This document shows positions 44,081 through 55,585 of a stretch of DNA of 64,000 nucleotides, one piece after another. Position numbers and translations under genes: made by a program. Source of the DNA: Nematopogon swammerdamellus. Its lineage: Eukaryota > Arthropoda > Insecta > Lepidoptera > Adelidae. Within the stretch, counting starts at the first letter, position 1. Each line of letters opens with the position of its first letter. The stretch covers positions 6,841,739-6,905,738 of the forward strand of contig OX336340.1 in NCBI GenBank assembly GCA_946902875.1. Reading direction: 5' to 3'. The notes beneath the pieces are model-generated. The model saw nothing but the letters and a program-made list of their open reading frames with translations. It did not search any database and was not told where the DNA came from.

Positions 44081-44320
44081 TGTCTAATGCAAGAACGTTA
44101 GAGGTAGGGACGTCGGACCTTCCCGCGCCAGCGTAACACGATATTTGTAAAAACGTACAAATAACATTCGTTACCACCCAATCAGAGCGCGATACCACCC
44201 GACACCACCCAATCAGCGTGCGCGCCGGCGCCTCCGCTACCCGTGGAGCTCGGCGAGGCTGGTTCTCATATAAGCATTGGACAGTCCGACGTCCAACCTC
44301 TTCTAACGTTCTTGGTCGAA
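44081..44320 (+). promoter_or_regulatory. Promoter-like module: two CCAAT repeats and a TATA-like box inside an inverted repeat
   Basis: Two copies of accacccaatcag (CCAAT at 44178-44182 and 44209-44213) precede a GC-rich segment and a TATA-like atataa at 44268-44273. The module is enclosed by an imperfect inverted repeat, 44091-44118 (aagaacgttagagg...gacgtcggac) against 44284-44313. The left edge begins TGTC, so a solo LTR is possible, but I cannot find a matching terminal CA plus target duplication. No downstream gene is evident. Confidence 0.35.
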
Positions 44321-45543
44321 TGCTTCTGTTCTGAAGGTGGATAATTTGATAGATTAAAAGTCTCAAAAAAGTTGGGCGTTAAAAGAAAAATATTCCGAAG
44401 TAAAAGAGGATAAAGTTTTAACGTTTTTATCCGATTGCGGATTGGAAAGTCTATCCACTGCCTGTATATAAATGTAACGAAACTAAAGGAACTGGAAAAG
44501 GAAAGAGGAAAATCGAAAACTCTCTTCGTCCGTAGTTTGCGGCTAATTTCAACTCATTAATCAATTAAAGGTCGAGAGAGCCACTTGGGCTCGGAGTTTT
44601 TCGCTGAGTTATTGATAAGGCTATCTATCAGAAAGTTTAGCGAAACTCATTGAATTTTTCAAGCCTTTTCAAATAGACTTCGACTGGACTGAATTTGACT
44701 TTTGTATTAGTTTTGCCACGTAAAAGATTGACCATATTAGCTTAGTTAGAAGTTTAACCTGAATCTTGTAAAAAAAATTGTATTAGCAACATCAGCTTTG
44801 CTTATAAAATAAAAAATAATAAATAAAAAATATTTTTAAAGACAAGCTTTTATTTATGCTACGTACTAAAAGAAATAAAATGAGTTTAGGTTTTCGATTT
44901 GTTTTGAAAAAGCTTCTCGTGCGAATTGTAAAGACAATACATTTGCTTATCAACTAATCATTATTCAATGAAATTCATCGGTACTTACTTACCTACTTTT
45001 ATGAATATTTCGCAACAAGTTTTTTGAAAACAAATAAAAAATCTGAACTTACATTTTATTCGTTTTAAGGCATGACATGGCTTAAATAAATGCATGTTTT
45101 AAAAAAGTGTTTTTATTTATTATTTTATTTTGTGCTTTTGAGGTTTTTTTTTAACAATTTTGAGTATAATAGATTATATTGTCACCAGCACCAAAAGTGT
45201 GTGCAGAATTTCAGCTCAATCGGTTGGGTGGAACTGGTTTAAAATTCAGTTACTTCAAGATTTGACGACATACTTACAAGGGAAATAAACAAAAAATTCA
45301 AGCTTGTAACTTGTAAAAACACCTTTCGTCATAGAATATATATTACTTCGGAATTCTCAGTTGCCAAGTTTTATAATTCTGACGCATTCGGTTGGTCGAA
45401 AATGCTTTTTATATACTGAAGCTTCTCGCCAATTTTTTCCTGCTTTCTTTAGCGTTTTTTAAATATTTAGTCATATCTAAAACGCTATAAAATAATGGCG
45501 TTCTTTTATATTTTCACGTGAACACATTGACACAAGCTTCCTT
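44321..45543. other. No gene recognised
   Basis: AT-rich sequence with no supported coding region or repeat family. Confidence 0.4.
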
Positions 45544-45608
45544 AAAATAAGTATGTAAAGATGAGCTGCTATATTAAATATAGCAGCTCATCTTTACATA
45601 CTTATTTT
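45544..45608. repeat. 65-bp perfect palindrome
   Basis: 32-nt arms (45544-45575 and 45577-45608) are exact reverse complements around a single central A (arm starts aaaataagtatgtaaagatg). There is no loop to speak of, so it would extrude as a cruciform or form a 32-bp hairpin. Confidence 0.95.
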
Positions 45609-46146
45609 GCTAAGAGCCTTTGTTTTCAGCTCACACCTCGCTTCGACCCGCACACTTCGTTGATTTTTTCGCGAGCAAAACATAATAATCTGACTCGGTG
45701 AAGCTTAAAACGAAGTTCCCTCCGCCAGCCAGGCCGCCAGGTGAGGAGCTACCGGGAAGTAACGACACGACGCTAAACTGTCCCATTTACTTTATGGAAG
45801 TCATTTTGGCGTGCATCCCTATTTTCGGTTCCTAAATAGAGTTCGTTGGAGCGCTCAAAGAATGAGTGTCTTCTACCTAATAGGTACCTACGGTACGGTT
45901 CTATCTACGTACTTGCTTTGCGCTGTTATATCTTTCGGTGCTTGGTCTTAGGATCATAAGTAACTTTTAGGAAAACTTTAGCAGTTTTAAGAGTTGCGAT
46001 TTTTATTTTGACGTCCGAGTACCAAACACACTTGTTTATATTATGTGTAGAAACATCTGTGTTTAAAATATGTGTAGACTAAGATTGTCGAGGTTTTTGT
46101 CGGAATAACAACATTTAAATTCCCCTATGGTTATATTAAAGATGTA
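45609..46146. other. No gene recognised
   Basis: No supported feature. Confidence 0.4.
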
Positions 46147-46262
46147 TTTTTTTATGGAAACTGACATGGTCAAAATGGTCATGGTCAATGGTGGAAATGA
46201 TCTAGGTACTACATCCGTGATGTCAGCTCATAACACAATGGTGAACTAGGTGCCATGTGTGT
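46147..46262 (-). mobile_element. SINE-A, 3' tail fragment, diverged
   Basis: Poly(T), atggaaactgacatggtc, 'acatccgtgatgtcagctca' and 'gtgaactaggtgccatgtg'. An internal insertion duplicates 'catggtcaa'. Confidence 0.6.
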
Positions 46263-46351
46263 GAGTCCTTTGCTTAATTTATTTATTAGGGTTCTGTACC
46301 AAAATGGTAAAAAGGAACCTTCTGTGTGTGAACATGGTAATCACTGTTCCT

Positions 46352-46685
46352 TTTTTAGGGTTCCGTATCCATCGTACGGGACCCTATTACTAAGCCTAGG
46401 CCGTCTGTCTGTCAGTCTGTCCGAGGGCTGTATCTCTTGAACCGTAATAGGTAGCCCGTTGAAATTTTCACAGAATATGTGTTATTATTATGGCCGATAA
46501 TAAAAATAAGAAAAAGTAAAAAATTAACGGGGTCCCCATACAAGAAACTAAAAAGTGTATGCGCGTCATCTACCGAAGTAAGTATTTTAACTAAAACATA
46601 GATAGCGTGAGTGGCGCTGACCATGACATGACGATACGGAACCCTCCTCGGTGCGCGAGTTCGACTCGCACTTGGCCGGTTTCTT
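46352..46685 (-). mobile_element. R1 family repeat, nearly complete
   Basis: Border agggttccgtatcc at 46358, CTGT run near 46403, 'gttgaaattttcacagaat' at 46457, 'atggtgcc'-type body, then 'acggaaccctcctcggtgcg' and the terminal 'cgactcgcacttggccggtt' at 46662. Confidence 0.7.
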
Positions 46686-47164
46686 ATATATAAAATGTTT
46701 CTTACGTCACAATTACTTGTCTTATGTCTACTACAAATATGTAGGTGTATGCCGAACAAATGTTCGTAACAAGTTGAGATGTAGGTATGCAATGCAATGT
46801 ACCTATGACAATCCCGTTTCTGGGTATACATTTCCGCGCTATCTACTAAGTATACAAGATTGATTGGAAGAAAACTCCAACAAAGAGTTAAACATTAACC
46901 CTACCAGAATTTCGTTAGGAGAGTTGTCCGTGCGGCGGGGCGGGGAGGGGTGCGGTGTTTAGAAATAATGGTGTTCTGAGATGCGATTTTGGATTCGGAG
47001 CGTACCTAGGTACTTCAAAATCCCGAGTGTGCGTCCCGCACGACACGAACAGAGAAACAATATGGAGTATCCTGGAAATATTTTATGGGTAGGAATTAAG
47101 CGTTCGGTTGCGTTGTATTTCAGAGTACCTAACATGACAAAGTTTAATTTGTAATTATAGGTTT
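46686..47164. other. No gene recognised
   Basis: A G-rich run (ggcggggcggggaggggtg) lies at 46933-46952. Otherwise nothing supported. Confidence 0.4.
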
Positions 47165-47411
47165 ACAAGCTGTGCCCGCGGCTCCGCCCGCTCTCATATT
47201 TCACTTCACTGCTAACCTCATAAGCCATTTAGCGTGATAGTAAGTAGCCTATAGTTGATGGGAAGAATCAAGCTATTCGTACAATTTTTTTTTATTATTA
47301 TCGGTTCAGTGGTTTTAAGCGGAGTTATAAGCGAGTTATAAGCGGACAGAGAGACACTCAGACACTCAGACACTCAGACAGAATGCAGACGTTGGATTTT
47401 ATTATAGGTAA
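47165..47411 (-). mobile_element. Helitron-like H1, inverted copy
   Basis: 3' border inverted (ctgtgcccgcggctccgc at 47171), body reversed, 5' end 'ggattttattataggtaagg' at 47393. A (CAGACACT)n run at 47345-47383 replaces the usual CTGT run. Confidence 0.65.
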
Positions 47412-47470
47412 GGAAGGAAGGAAAAGGAAGGATAAGGAAGGAAGGATAAGGAAGGAAAATTATAGGTAAG
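47402..47470. repeat. GGAA-type microsatellite
   Basis: Imperfect GGAAGGAA/AAGGATAAGG repeats immediately outside the H1 5' end. It looks like expansion of the element's terminal 'taagg'. Confidence 0.75.
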
Positions 47471-47599
47471 GATTTGTTATTTATATATGTTTTTCTATAA
47501 ATACAGATCAGTAATCAATAATGCCATTTGGTTCAACCAAATTTAAAAGTGATGGATGGAAATCAATTAATTTAATCTTCCTCTTGTTTGTGCCGACTT

Positions 47600-47815
47600 G
47601 TGTGTGTTCGCCAAGTCAACGACTTGTCTAAGTCGAAAGTCGTTGACTTGGCGAACTGCACGTCTTTGGATCGAGCCTAACAAGCCAAGTCGATACTGAT
47701 TAGCCCCACCCCAAAGATCCGAGCGATACACGCATGACCTCACCAGCGACTTGTGCAGTAGCAGGATTTGGTCAAGCGTAAAGTATCTCCGCGCCCAGTT
47801 TTTTGGAGGCGAGCT
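47600..47815 (-). mobile_element. Jockey LINE RT C-terminal fragment
   Basis: The minus-strand translation contains RRYFTLDQILLLHKSLVRS, SDLWGGANQYRLGLLGSIQ and RRAVRQV, matching the Jockey-clade region 'LYKSLVRP..EYCSHLWGGA...LDSIQRRAVR'. Open for about 70 codons; dead fragment. Confidence 0.75.
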
Positions 47816-47844
47816 TAGCTTTGTGTTCGGATTTCTTTCAGGTT

Positions 47845-48170
47845 CACATACACACATACATAGCGACACACCTGTTTCCCAGTGGGATAGGCAGTGACAA
47901 CGGATCTCCAGGTGCCATGATCCTGACACACCTATGCTGCCTCTTCCACTCTCATAATATTCGCCATACATGATCGTCGGTTTCGAGTATTATGCACTTG
48001 ACCGTTTTTGAGACATGCCCGATCTGGTCTAGATACGTTCGTCTAGCTAGGGCGACCCTTCCCGACTCTTCCACTCACATTCGCTCCATTTCTTTCGTTA
48101 GTTTCCTATCATCTATTCTTGCAACATGACCGAACCACCGAAGCATATGTGGCACTTTAGCTACTATATG
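47845..48170 (-). mobile_element. LINE ORF2 C-terminal fragment (LRWFGHV type), frameshifted
   Basis: On the minus strand from about 48170: MLRWFGHVARIDDRKLTKEM, a stop, then 'ARRTYLDQIGHVSKTVKC', then a shifted frame ending in a 'DPLSLPIPLGNR' equivalent of the usual 'WRSVVSAYPTGKQ'. This is the typical C-terminal end of lepidopteran endonuclease/reverse-transcriptase LINEs. Several stops and frameshifts. Confidence 0.7.
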
Positions 48171-49066
48171 CGAGTGTCCTATGTAGGGTGTTAGTGTTTA
48201 AGGTCCAAATCAAACACTATGATAGCTGTGTATAAACGTGTAATAAAACGACTGAGAATTATTATTGACTCAAAGCGACTATACTTGACTCCGTGGTGTG
48301 ATCGACTGCCAGGGCGGCGGGCCGAGGCGAGCGCGGCGGACGCACGCCGCGCCAGAGGGGCGCGGGGTGCGGTAACCGCGTCGCATCGGACCGATGTGTC
48401 GTGTCCGGCACACATACAACAAACTTGCGTGACCAGTTTTCTAAATATAATATTTTATCAATCGTTCCACTGTGTTGTCTAGTTCACGGCGCGGGACGAG
48501 GGCCGCTATGCAAATTTCTTTATCAGAGGTCGAAGGAGGTTATGGCCGTCTTTGTTCCGGGGGGCGAGACCCGTGTTTACCTCTCACCTCACCTTACCCG
48601 AGAGGAGGGGGAAGGATGTAGCCTCGTAAGGATACCCATTATTCTTTTCTGTGGAAATGTTTCCTTGTTTCTCTGCTATGTAGCTTGCTTGAGTAACGGC
48701 CAATTTTCACCACCGATGGGGTGACAAATTGGAGTCACAGAGAATTTTCATGGCGGTTCTGCTTCGGTATGTTGATAGAGTGTGGTGTTAGTCACTATGA
48801 AAATCAATACTTAATCAATCAATAGGTACCTTTAACAAAGTAAAGGACGGTTTCCTGTTATTTTCATAAATAGGCTGTTCCAGCAATTATTATAAAAATT
48901 TTAAGCGGTAATTCTAGAGTTCAAGTGATAAATGGTTGGGCTTTGTTTTTGTTTTCAAAATTTCATTATCACTATTTTTCGAAATCGCTGCCATAAAATA
49001 TATAGGAAGCATGAAAGTTACCGGGCGAGCAGGGCCTCGTTTGAAAATATTAAATGTCTACAAAAA
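48171..49066. other. No gene recognised; GC-rich patch at 48300-48380
   Basis: 48300-48380 is GC- and CpG-rich (ggcggcgggccgaggcgagc). Open frames on both strands over it are low-complexity (Ala/Arg). It could be a promoter or a non-coding exon; nothing decides. Confidence 0.35.
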
Positions 49067-50020
49067 ATTGTAGACTAAAGTACTTTTCTCTCATATTGCT
49101 GCCGTAATTCATTGAAGACTAAAGTACTTTTCTCTCATATTGCTGCCGTAATTCATTGTAGACTAAAGTACTTTTCTCTCATATTGCTGCCGTAATTCAT
49201 TGAAGACTAAAGTACTTTTCTCTCATATTGCTGCCGTAATACATTGTAGACTAAAGTACTTTTCTCTCATATTGCTGCCGTAATTCATTGAAGACTAAAG
49301 TACTTTTCTCTCATATTGCTGCCGTAATACATTGTAGACTAAAGTACTTTTCTCTCATATTGCTGCCGTAATTCATTGAAGACTAAAGTACTTTTCTCTC
49401 ATATTGCTGCCGTAATACATTGTAGACTAAAGTACTTTTCTCTCATATTGCTGCCGTAATTCATTGAAGACTAAAGTACTTTTCTCTCATATTGCTGCCG
49501 TAATACATTGTAGACTAAAGTACTTTTCTCTCATATTGCTGCCGTAATTCATTGAAGACTAAAGTACTTTTCTCTCATATTGCTGCCGTAATACATTGTA
49601 GACTAAAGTACTTTTCTCTCATATTGCTGCCGTAATTCATTGAAGACTAAAGTACTTTTCTCTCATATTGCTGCCGTAATACATTGTAGACTAAAGTACT
49701 TTTCTCTCATATTGCTGCCGTAATTCATTGAAGACTAAAGTACTTTTCTCTCATATTGCTGCCGTAATACATTGTAGACTAAAGTACTTTCCTCTCATAT
49801 TGCTGGCGTAATTCATTGTAGACTAAAATACTTTTCTCTCATATTGCTGCCGTAACACATTCTAGACTAAAGTACTTTCCTCTCATATTGCTGGCGTAAC
49901 ACATTGTAGACTTAAGTACTTTCCTCACATATTGCTGCCGTAATTCATTGAAGAATAAAGTACTTTCCTATCATATTGCTGCCGTAATTCATTGTAGACT
50001 AAAGTACGTTTCTCTCATAT
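49067..50020 (+). repeat. 44-bp satellite with 88-bp higher-order unit, about 22 monomers
   Basis: Monomer: attgtagactaaagtacttt, then tctctcatattgctgccg, then taattc. From the fourth monomer two versions alternate: 'attgaagac...aatac' and 'attgtagac...aattc', giving a regular 88-bp dimer repeated about seven times. The last five monomers (from about 49780) are diverged (cctctcatattgctggcg; taacacattctag), as expected for an array edge. A small inverted repeat, gtctac...gtagac, marks the start (49056-49075). Confidence 0.95.
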
Positions 50021-52231
50021 TTTCAGGTAAAATTACGATTATTTAAAACCATTAAGTTTAACAGCTGTCTTTTTAGATAAGTTCAACAGGTGTATATCCA
50101 CTGCTATAGTATACTGCACCAAGCTCAGTCCTAATTCCCGAAACCTATCTCAACAAACATATACAATCAGGCAAGTCTAGTCACCCGCCACTGTTCATCC
50201 TAACTAGTACCAGAGAAATACCTACGAACCATCTTGCCAAGCTTAAGGGCATACATTGACGAGATAATGGGATACAGCCATGGATAAATCAGAATGGATA
50301 CAGCATCCAGCAAATTCGACTTTCGACGAGGGTTTGCCATTGTGAATATAGTACATTATTGTATTACTTTTCTGCAATTCATTCAAGGACAACACATTGC
50401 AAAAGCATTTTCAAAATTATAGGTTACATCATGCATGATGTTTACTTCATCGGATGATTCGAAAATAAAAATGCATTCGTACACATTCAGAATTCGAAAC
50501 TTCAACTAAACGAATCTGGGAACAACGATTTCTGGGAACAGCCTGGCTAGTAATAGAATATTATAGTGTTTACTTTATCTGAATTATGTCTAATTTTGGT
50601 GAAAACAGTGGAGACAGAGGATGCTGACTTCTCTCACTCTTCTACCTCGTCCTCCGCAAAGGCAAGGGAGAAGGAATAAGTCTGATATAGACTATCACCC
50701 CCTTAGATTCATGATGTCGACAACACCAAGTTGCTGCCTAAACTAGTTAGCATGCCTCTGCTTCCCTTGCGCTTCTGCCAAGATATAGTAGGTAGTGCGT
50801 ATGCGCTGTGTACATGTGAGTATGCCCTTGTAGTATTTGCATAAAGGGACTCGGGGGAGGGCAGGGGTGGGGCAGGGATCATGAGAGATGTCCCCGGGGC
50901 GGTGTTAGCCGACACTCGTCAACGCGTTCGCAACTTCGCTACTTTTTCAAGTACAACTTGTTTGCCTAACTTGCGGGATACGTATGAAAAATTAATACCT
51001 GGGTTGAAAATATAGGCAGCCGGAAAATATGGTCAGCTGTAAAAATAAAAAAAAACTAACGTGCGCGAGAATTCGTCGAATTGTTTATACGTCATGTCGA
51101 GTACTCCGACGCACCTTTGGTTCACATGCATGCTCTCGCGACTCACACTCACGCACTCTCTCCTCCCTAATCACAATCAGTCAAAGAGAATATAACCAGT
51201 ACCAGCCAATATACATATATATATTTCTTTTATAGGGTTGTGCATGTTTTATTTTGTTCAATTCAAGCAATAGTTAATGGGGTTTTTTTGCTGCTGTGTG
51301 GTAGTGTTTTCGTAGTTTTTTTTAACGTTTTTCAAAATTAAAGAATCTAAAATTCTAAATTAAAATGCAATTTCCGTAAATATGGCCATACCACTAATTT
51401 GATGATGTTATTTTAGCTTTCTTTCATGAAATAATAATTAGAAATTTATTAAAAAGATAAACTGGTCACAGTATGGTCTTAACGTAGACGAAAAAAAAGT
51501 AAAAATAAACTTAACTAACTGCACGTTACATTAACTTTTAAACAATATTTTCGTAGCAAGTTTTAGGACAAATATTCGCCTGCATGTGTTTAGCCCGTGG
51601 TTTAGCCGCCTATTGGTATCAACAAAAAGTCAAATCTACATATAAATTAGAATTTTCGTTAGCCTGGTTATTCTAATTCGCTCCGACATACAGTTTCCAA
51701 TTATTTTTAGCGCGGATGACTTTGATCACGAAGCTTATTCAAATATGCTTAAATAAAGTCTGCCATTGATGCTCCATTGTCCATTCCAGCTGAGGGCTGG
51801 CTGTCCCAGCTGGAGGCCCGGAAGGAGACTATGTCGACCATTTGTTATATTTATTTTGTAAATACGCATTGAGCGGCCTACAAACTTAGTAGGGGTTACT
51901 GTGATATCCGTCGTAACATTTAGAGAATTGTTTTCAATGTAAACCGAATAATTGCAGTTTTTCTTTCTTAAAATGAAATAAATCATCTTTATCGTTTGCC
52001 CTAAAAATAAAAAATAATAATTTAGTAAGCATTTGTTAGGAATCAGGCGAATGTGTCACTAATAACGTTGGTTTCTGATTTTAGGAGAATTAAATATCTT
52101 TCTCCTATAATAAATAGGAAAAAGAAAGGAAACATCTTATTAATCACACTACTATGATGGGTGTCTTTACGTTTAAGCGCCAATGCTCATGTCAGTACTT
52201 TTGCCACGTAGGAATAATGTTTTATTTATGG
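50021..52231. other. No gene recognised
   Basis: About 2.2 kb without a recognised repeat or gene. Open frames (for example 50709-50915 minus, 51735-51986 minus) have no recognised domain. A Gly/Gln-rich-looking segment around 51780-51830 (ctggctgtcccagctggagg) might be a transposon relic. Confidence 0.4.
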
Positions 52232-52335
52232 ATAGCGCGACATGGTGGCATCGATTTACCTACAAGTAGACACTAACGATGCCCATGGACATTCTGTGAT
52301 CCACGGGGATTGCGAATGCTATGCCGGCCTGGTAG
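52232..52335 (-). mobile_element. Jockey LINE 3' tail, inverted
   Basis: It contains the complement of the tail: gatgcccatggacattctg and 'ttgcgaatgctatgccggcc'. Diverged and short. Confidence 0.5.
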
Positions 52336-52555
52336 GATATTATGTTTATCCCGTCTATGGATTTGTCTGTTCCTGTGTCACTTATTAATAAACAGCTTTC
52401 AACAATATTTCAATGTAAATCTTGAGGCATCTAAATTAAGTGTTTTGTTTATTGCCGCGTACCTTTCAAGACTCGCGCTGACAGTACTGAACTACAAAGC
52501 TGTAGAGACCAATTACCAAGGGGATTAGTGGGCAACCAGAACACGCCCACTCAGC

Positions 52556-52650
52556 ATTAAAAAGAAGAAAAAAAGAGAAAGAAGGAAAAGAAGAAGAAAA
52601 GAAGAAGAAGAAATAAGAAGAAGAAAACGAGAAAGAAGAAGAAGAAGACA
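52556..52650 (+). repeat. GAA/AAG polypurine tract
   Basis: About 90 nt almost purely purine (gaagaagaagaaataagaag and variants). The complementary Ser-rich open frame (52466-52651 minus) is an artefact of the tract. Confidence 0.9.
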
Positions 52651-53160
52651 TTTATATAATACGTTACAGATCTGGATTTATCGACAGCAATGACATATAA
52701 GCACTTTCGCAATCGGGCGCTGTGTACTGGGAAAGAAGTCGGTTTGGGAATGTTTAGAGAATAAACACAAATTTAATTATCACATTTACACAAAGCCTGC
52801 GCGGTGCGCAATGATATTTTAACGAGCTGTATAATCGTTGGCAAACAGACGACTTTTATTTATAGCTTGACCTAAATCAGACAGATTTATATAATAAAAC
52901 CTAAACTGAAATGGTCAACCGACATGGTAAACTTGGGTATCTGTGTCAAGGGACCAATAATGGTACATGCGACAGAGCCAAAAACACCTCTCCTCGCGAA
53001 ACCACGCTCAGTGAGGGGATTTGCTGACTGTTGCTAGGCTGTCTAGCTCGTTGATACGACGTTTGAAGACACCCAGGTTAAAGGATTCGGGAAACACCCC
53101 GAAAGCCCGAAGACAGTTCCACACCTAGCGGTGCGACGAAGAGACGATTTTGCGAAATGG
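52651..53160. other. No gene recognised
   Basis: No supported feature. Directly followed by the poly(T) of a SINE. Confidence 0.4.
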
Positions 53161-53503
53161 TTTTTTTTTTTTTTTTTATGGAAACTGACACGGTTGGCTA
53201 CATCACCTACAACGTCCGTGATGTCAGCCCATAACACCGGGTGAACTAGGTGCCATGTCAGTGCTTCCCCCTTTGATCGTGCCGGCTACACTGAACTGGG
53301 CGGAAAACACAAACTATTTACATAGCCGTTTCGACCGACGTTTCATTCAGTGCGGTGGTACCAACCCGGGCGGGTTAAACGCTACCACCAAGTAAGATTA
53401 GGAGGAAAGGGACCTACAGTTTTACGAGGAATCCGAACCTCGGTCAGCCTCCAACATTCAATAGCGACAGTTGACTGTCTGCACCACTGAGCTATCGAGG
53501 CTG
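53161..53503 (-). mobile_element. SINE-A, short form lacking the 5S-like segment
   Basis: Poly(T), tail domain, body, B box (ggaatccgaacc) and A box (ccactgagctatc) in that order on the plus strand. Compared with 55586-55982, about 60 bp carrying the 5S-like segment is missing. The breakpoints are both 'aac' (ccaac|attcaatag), consistent with a microhomology deletion. The 5' end is at the tRNA-like part; no gtaccg head. Confidence 0.8.
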
Positions 53504-53514
53504 GCTGGGTTCTC

Positions 53515-53765
53515 AAAAGCCCAATGTCAACAACAAAAGGGTGCTCAGTTTCTCTGCGGCGAGTGCTGCGAAGATAGATTGGATGAAAGGAATAAGGGAA
53601 GCAAGTTCCTCCGAGCAGCGTCCATGATAGTACCCGTAGAACACGTGACGTACAAATCGTCTGTGATGTCAGAGACTCAAGATCATCAGTCAGTTTCGGG
53701 TCTCCCAACAGACGGACGGCTCGGCGCTGTATTGAATCCAAGGACGCCAACAGATACTGGGGGCT
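53515..53765 (-). mobile_element. Jockey LINE RT C-terminal fragment, cut by SINE-A
   Basis: The minus-strand translation includes SPQYLLASLDSIQRRAVRLL, then RSTRRRETEHPFVVDIGLLR. These match the Jockey C-terminal region and the copy at 59130-59642. The frame runs straight into the SINE at 53503. Confidence 0.7.
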
Positions 53766-53774
53766 GCCTTCCCA

Positions 53775-53835
53775 TGGTCCATGGCCGTCGTTAGAAACCT
53801 TATGGGTGGTGGTCGCGCTTTCTATAAAAACATCT
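53775..53835 (+). mobile_element. Jockey LINE 3' tail, plus strand
   Basis: ccatggccgtcgttagaaac, then 'gggtggtggtcgcgctttc' and an A-rich end. Orientation is opposite to the adjacent RT fragment, so two insertions are involved. Confidence 0.55.
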
Positions 53836-54524
53836 ATTAAATTTTGTTTCGAGTTTAAATTAAGTTTCATTTTATTTTATTGAGCGAAGAAATTCTTCAA
53901 CGGATAGGTAGTTCTGGAGGCTCACCTCAAGAGTAATGCTACATCTAAGTAATACGAAGCGAGTTTATTCTATAACAATTCACCGCGAACAAAGTGCCTG
54001 TTCTAGAGTTCTGTTGGTTGTGTAGTTTCACCTCGTTTAGGCAGAGTACCTATGAAACATAGAAATATTATGCTGCTAATGTATACTCATATTATATGTT
54101 TTTTATTATTTATGTATATTTTATTTATTTATAATAAACTTCTTTCTCTCTGTAGGTCTCAAGTTCACGCTTTTGACTGATTGATTCGTCACATTATGCT
54201 CCCGTGCACCTGCGTATTGAGTATGGCGAAAGTTTGCATTTTCACAATATGTTTATGCTCAGCTTGTGGAGATATCATTTGTGTCATTGTAGTTTAGCGG
54301 AGATTGTATCAGGTTGCAGTGGCGAAAATAAATTGCATCTAAATTATTTCTTCGATAGATTAGAAGACAAAGCCGAAAAAAGGTGAGTGTCGTGGTCCGG
54401 ACAGAAGCGAGGCTTCTTATGCTTTTTATTTAAAATCCAATTATTAATTTAATTTCGATTTCGATCAGGATAGCGCCATCAATGCGATATTTCTTTCAAC
54501 TTATAAAATGGAGGCGTGAAAAGG
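53836..54524. other. No gene recognised
   Basis: The 60-codon frame at 54204-54386 (YGESLHFHNMFMLSLW...) has no recognised domain. Confidence 0.4.
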
Positions 54525-54640
54525 CACCTGTCAGGCCGGCATGGGATTCGCAACCCCCGCATGCGACCGAACGTGCATGGGCGTCGTTAGACAACTTATA
54601 GGTGGCTCGGCGCCGGTTGTCGCGCTTTCTATAAAAAAAT
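54525..54640 (+). mobile_element. Jockey LINE 3' tail
   Basis: cacctgtcaggccggcatgg through 'ggtggctcggcgccggttgt' to 'ctttctataaaaaaatc'. Best-preserved isolated tail of the family in the window. Confidence 0.65.
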
Positions 54641-55585
54641 CTTTCATACATTATAAACAGATGTAGGAAGATTGTCGATGAGATATTTATTGCGACCAAA
54701 CTAATAAAATAAAAACATTTAATTAATATTTGAATCGATGATGGTAAGTAGGATATCGCAGTTTGCTCGCCCTTTCCGTCGCTTCCTTCTCACGAATTAC
54801 GAATGGTTTATTTCCGAGTTTTCAAAACTTCATTATTTAGAAGCACGCTCCGGGAGCGGCTCGCGGGCGGCGCGCGGCGCGAAGCGCGGTAGCTCCACAT
54901 AGGGAAATAATTATCTGGAAGGGGCATCGACTTGTCGAGGAGATGAAAGATAAGTGCACAAAGACGAAATAATTACAAACATACGTACCTATGTCTTTTT
55001 GTACCTCAAATACGTAAACACGTAAGCTAATTGTGACTCATGTGGCCGTCCGTCCGTCCGTCTGTTACAGGGTCATAACATCTAAACGGTTGCACAAAGC
55101 ACAAAGTTGAAGTTAGGTAGAAAATTCGAGAATACTATTTTTAATAAACTCTGTAAGATATTTTCGAAATGTATAAAAAATGTAAATGTAACATTGAAAT
55201 AATACAAATATTTGTGTATATAGTAAGTGACAGATCGTTGAAACCGGGTTGACTAGTAGAAAAATAAAAAAAGGTTTTTTTTATGTCATACGGCAAATCT
55301 TTAAAAAAAAATTCAAAAATCTGTGTGTGTCTCTTTCTCCGATAGTATACAATGGAAAAATCTGAAAAAAATCAACAATATGGATAATTTATTGAACATT
55401 ACAAGTGAGAGTATAATAAGTATGATAATTTATTCAGCGTGCGGTCGGAACATAGAACCCTGTCATAATCCCTGAAACTCTACATCCAGTATTTGAACGA
55501 GGCACGAGGGAAGTTAGGTTATGTTAGGTGTTAGATGTCTATCTCGGTGACGCCAGTTTACTCACGAGCATCAACGTATGCATGG
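54641..55585. other. No gene recognised; GC-rich patch at 54845-54895
   Basis: 54845-54895 is GC-rich (gctcgcgggcggcgcgcggc). R1-like CCGT run near 55045. Nothing else supported. Confidence 0.35.

Noticed and set aside
43933..44366. Open frames on both strands around the CCAAT/TATA module
   Set aside because: No domain; they read through inverted repeats and GC-rich promoter-like sequence.
46651..46863. Open frame across 'gcgcgagttcgactcgcac'
   Set aside because: Lies in the terminal part of an R1 repeat; the B-box-like motif is part of the repeat, not a tRNA.
52466..52651. Ser/Phe-rich minus-strand frame
   Set aside because: Artefact of the GAA polypurine tract.
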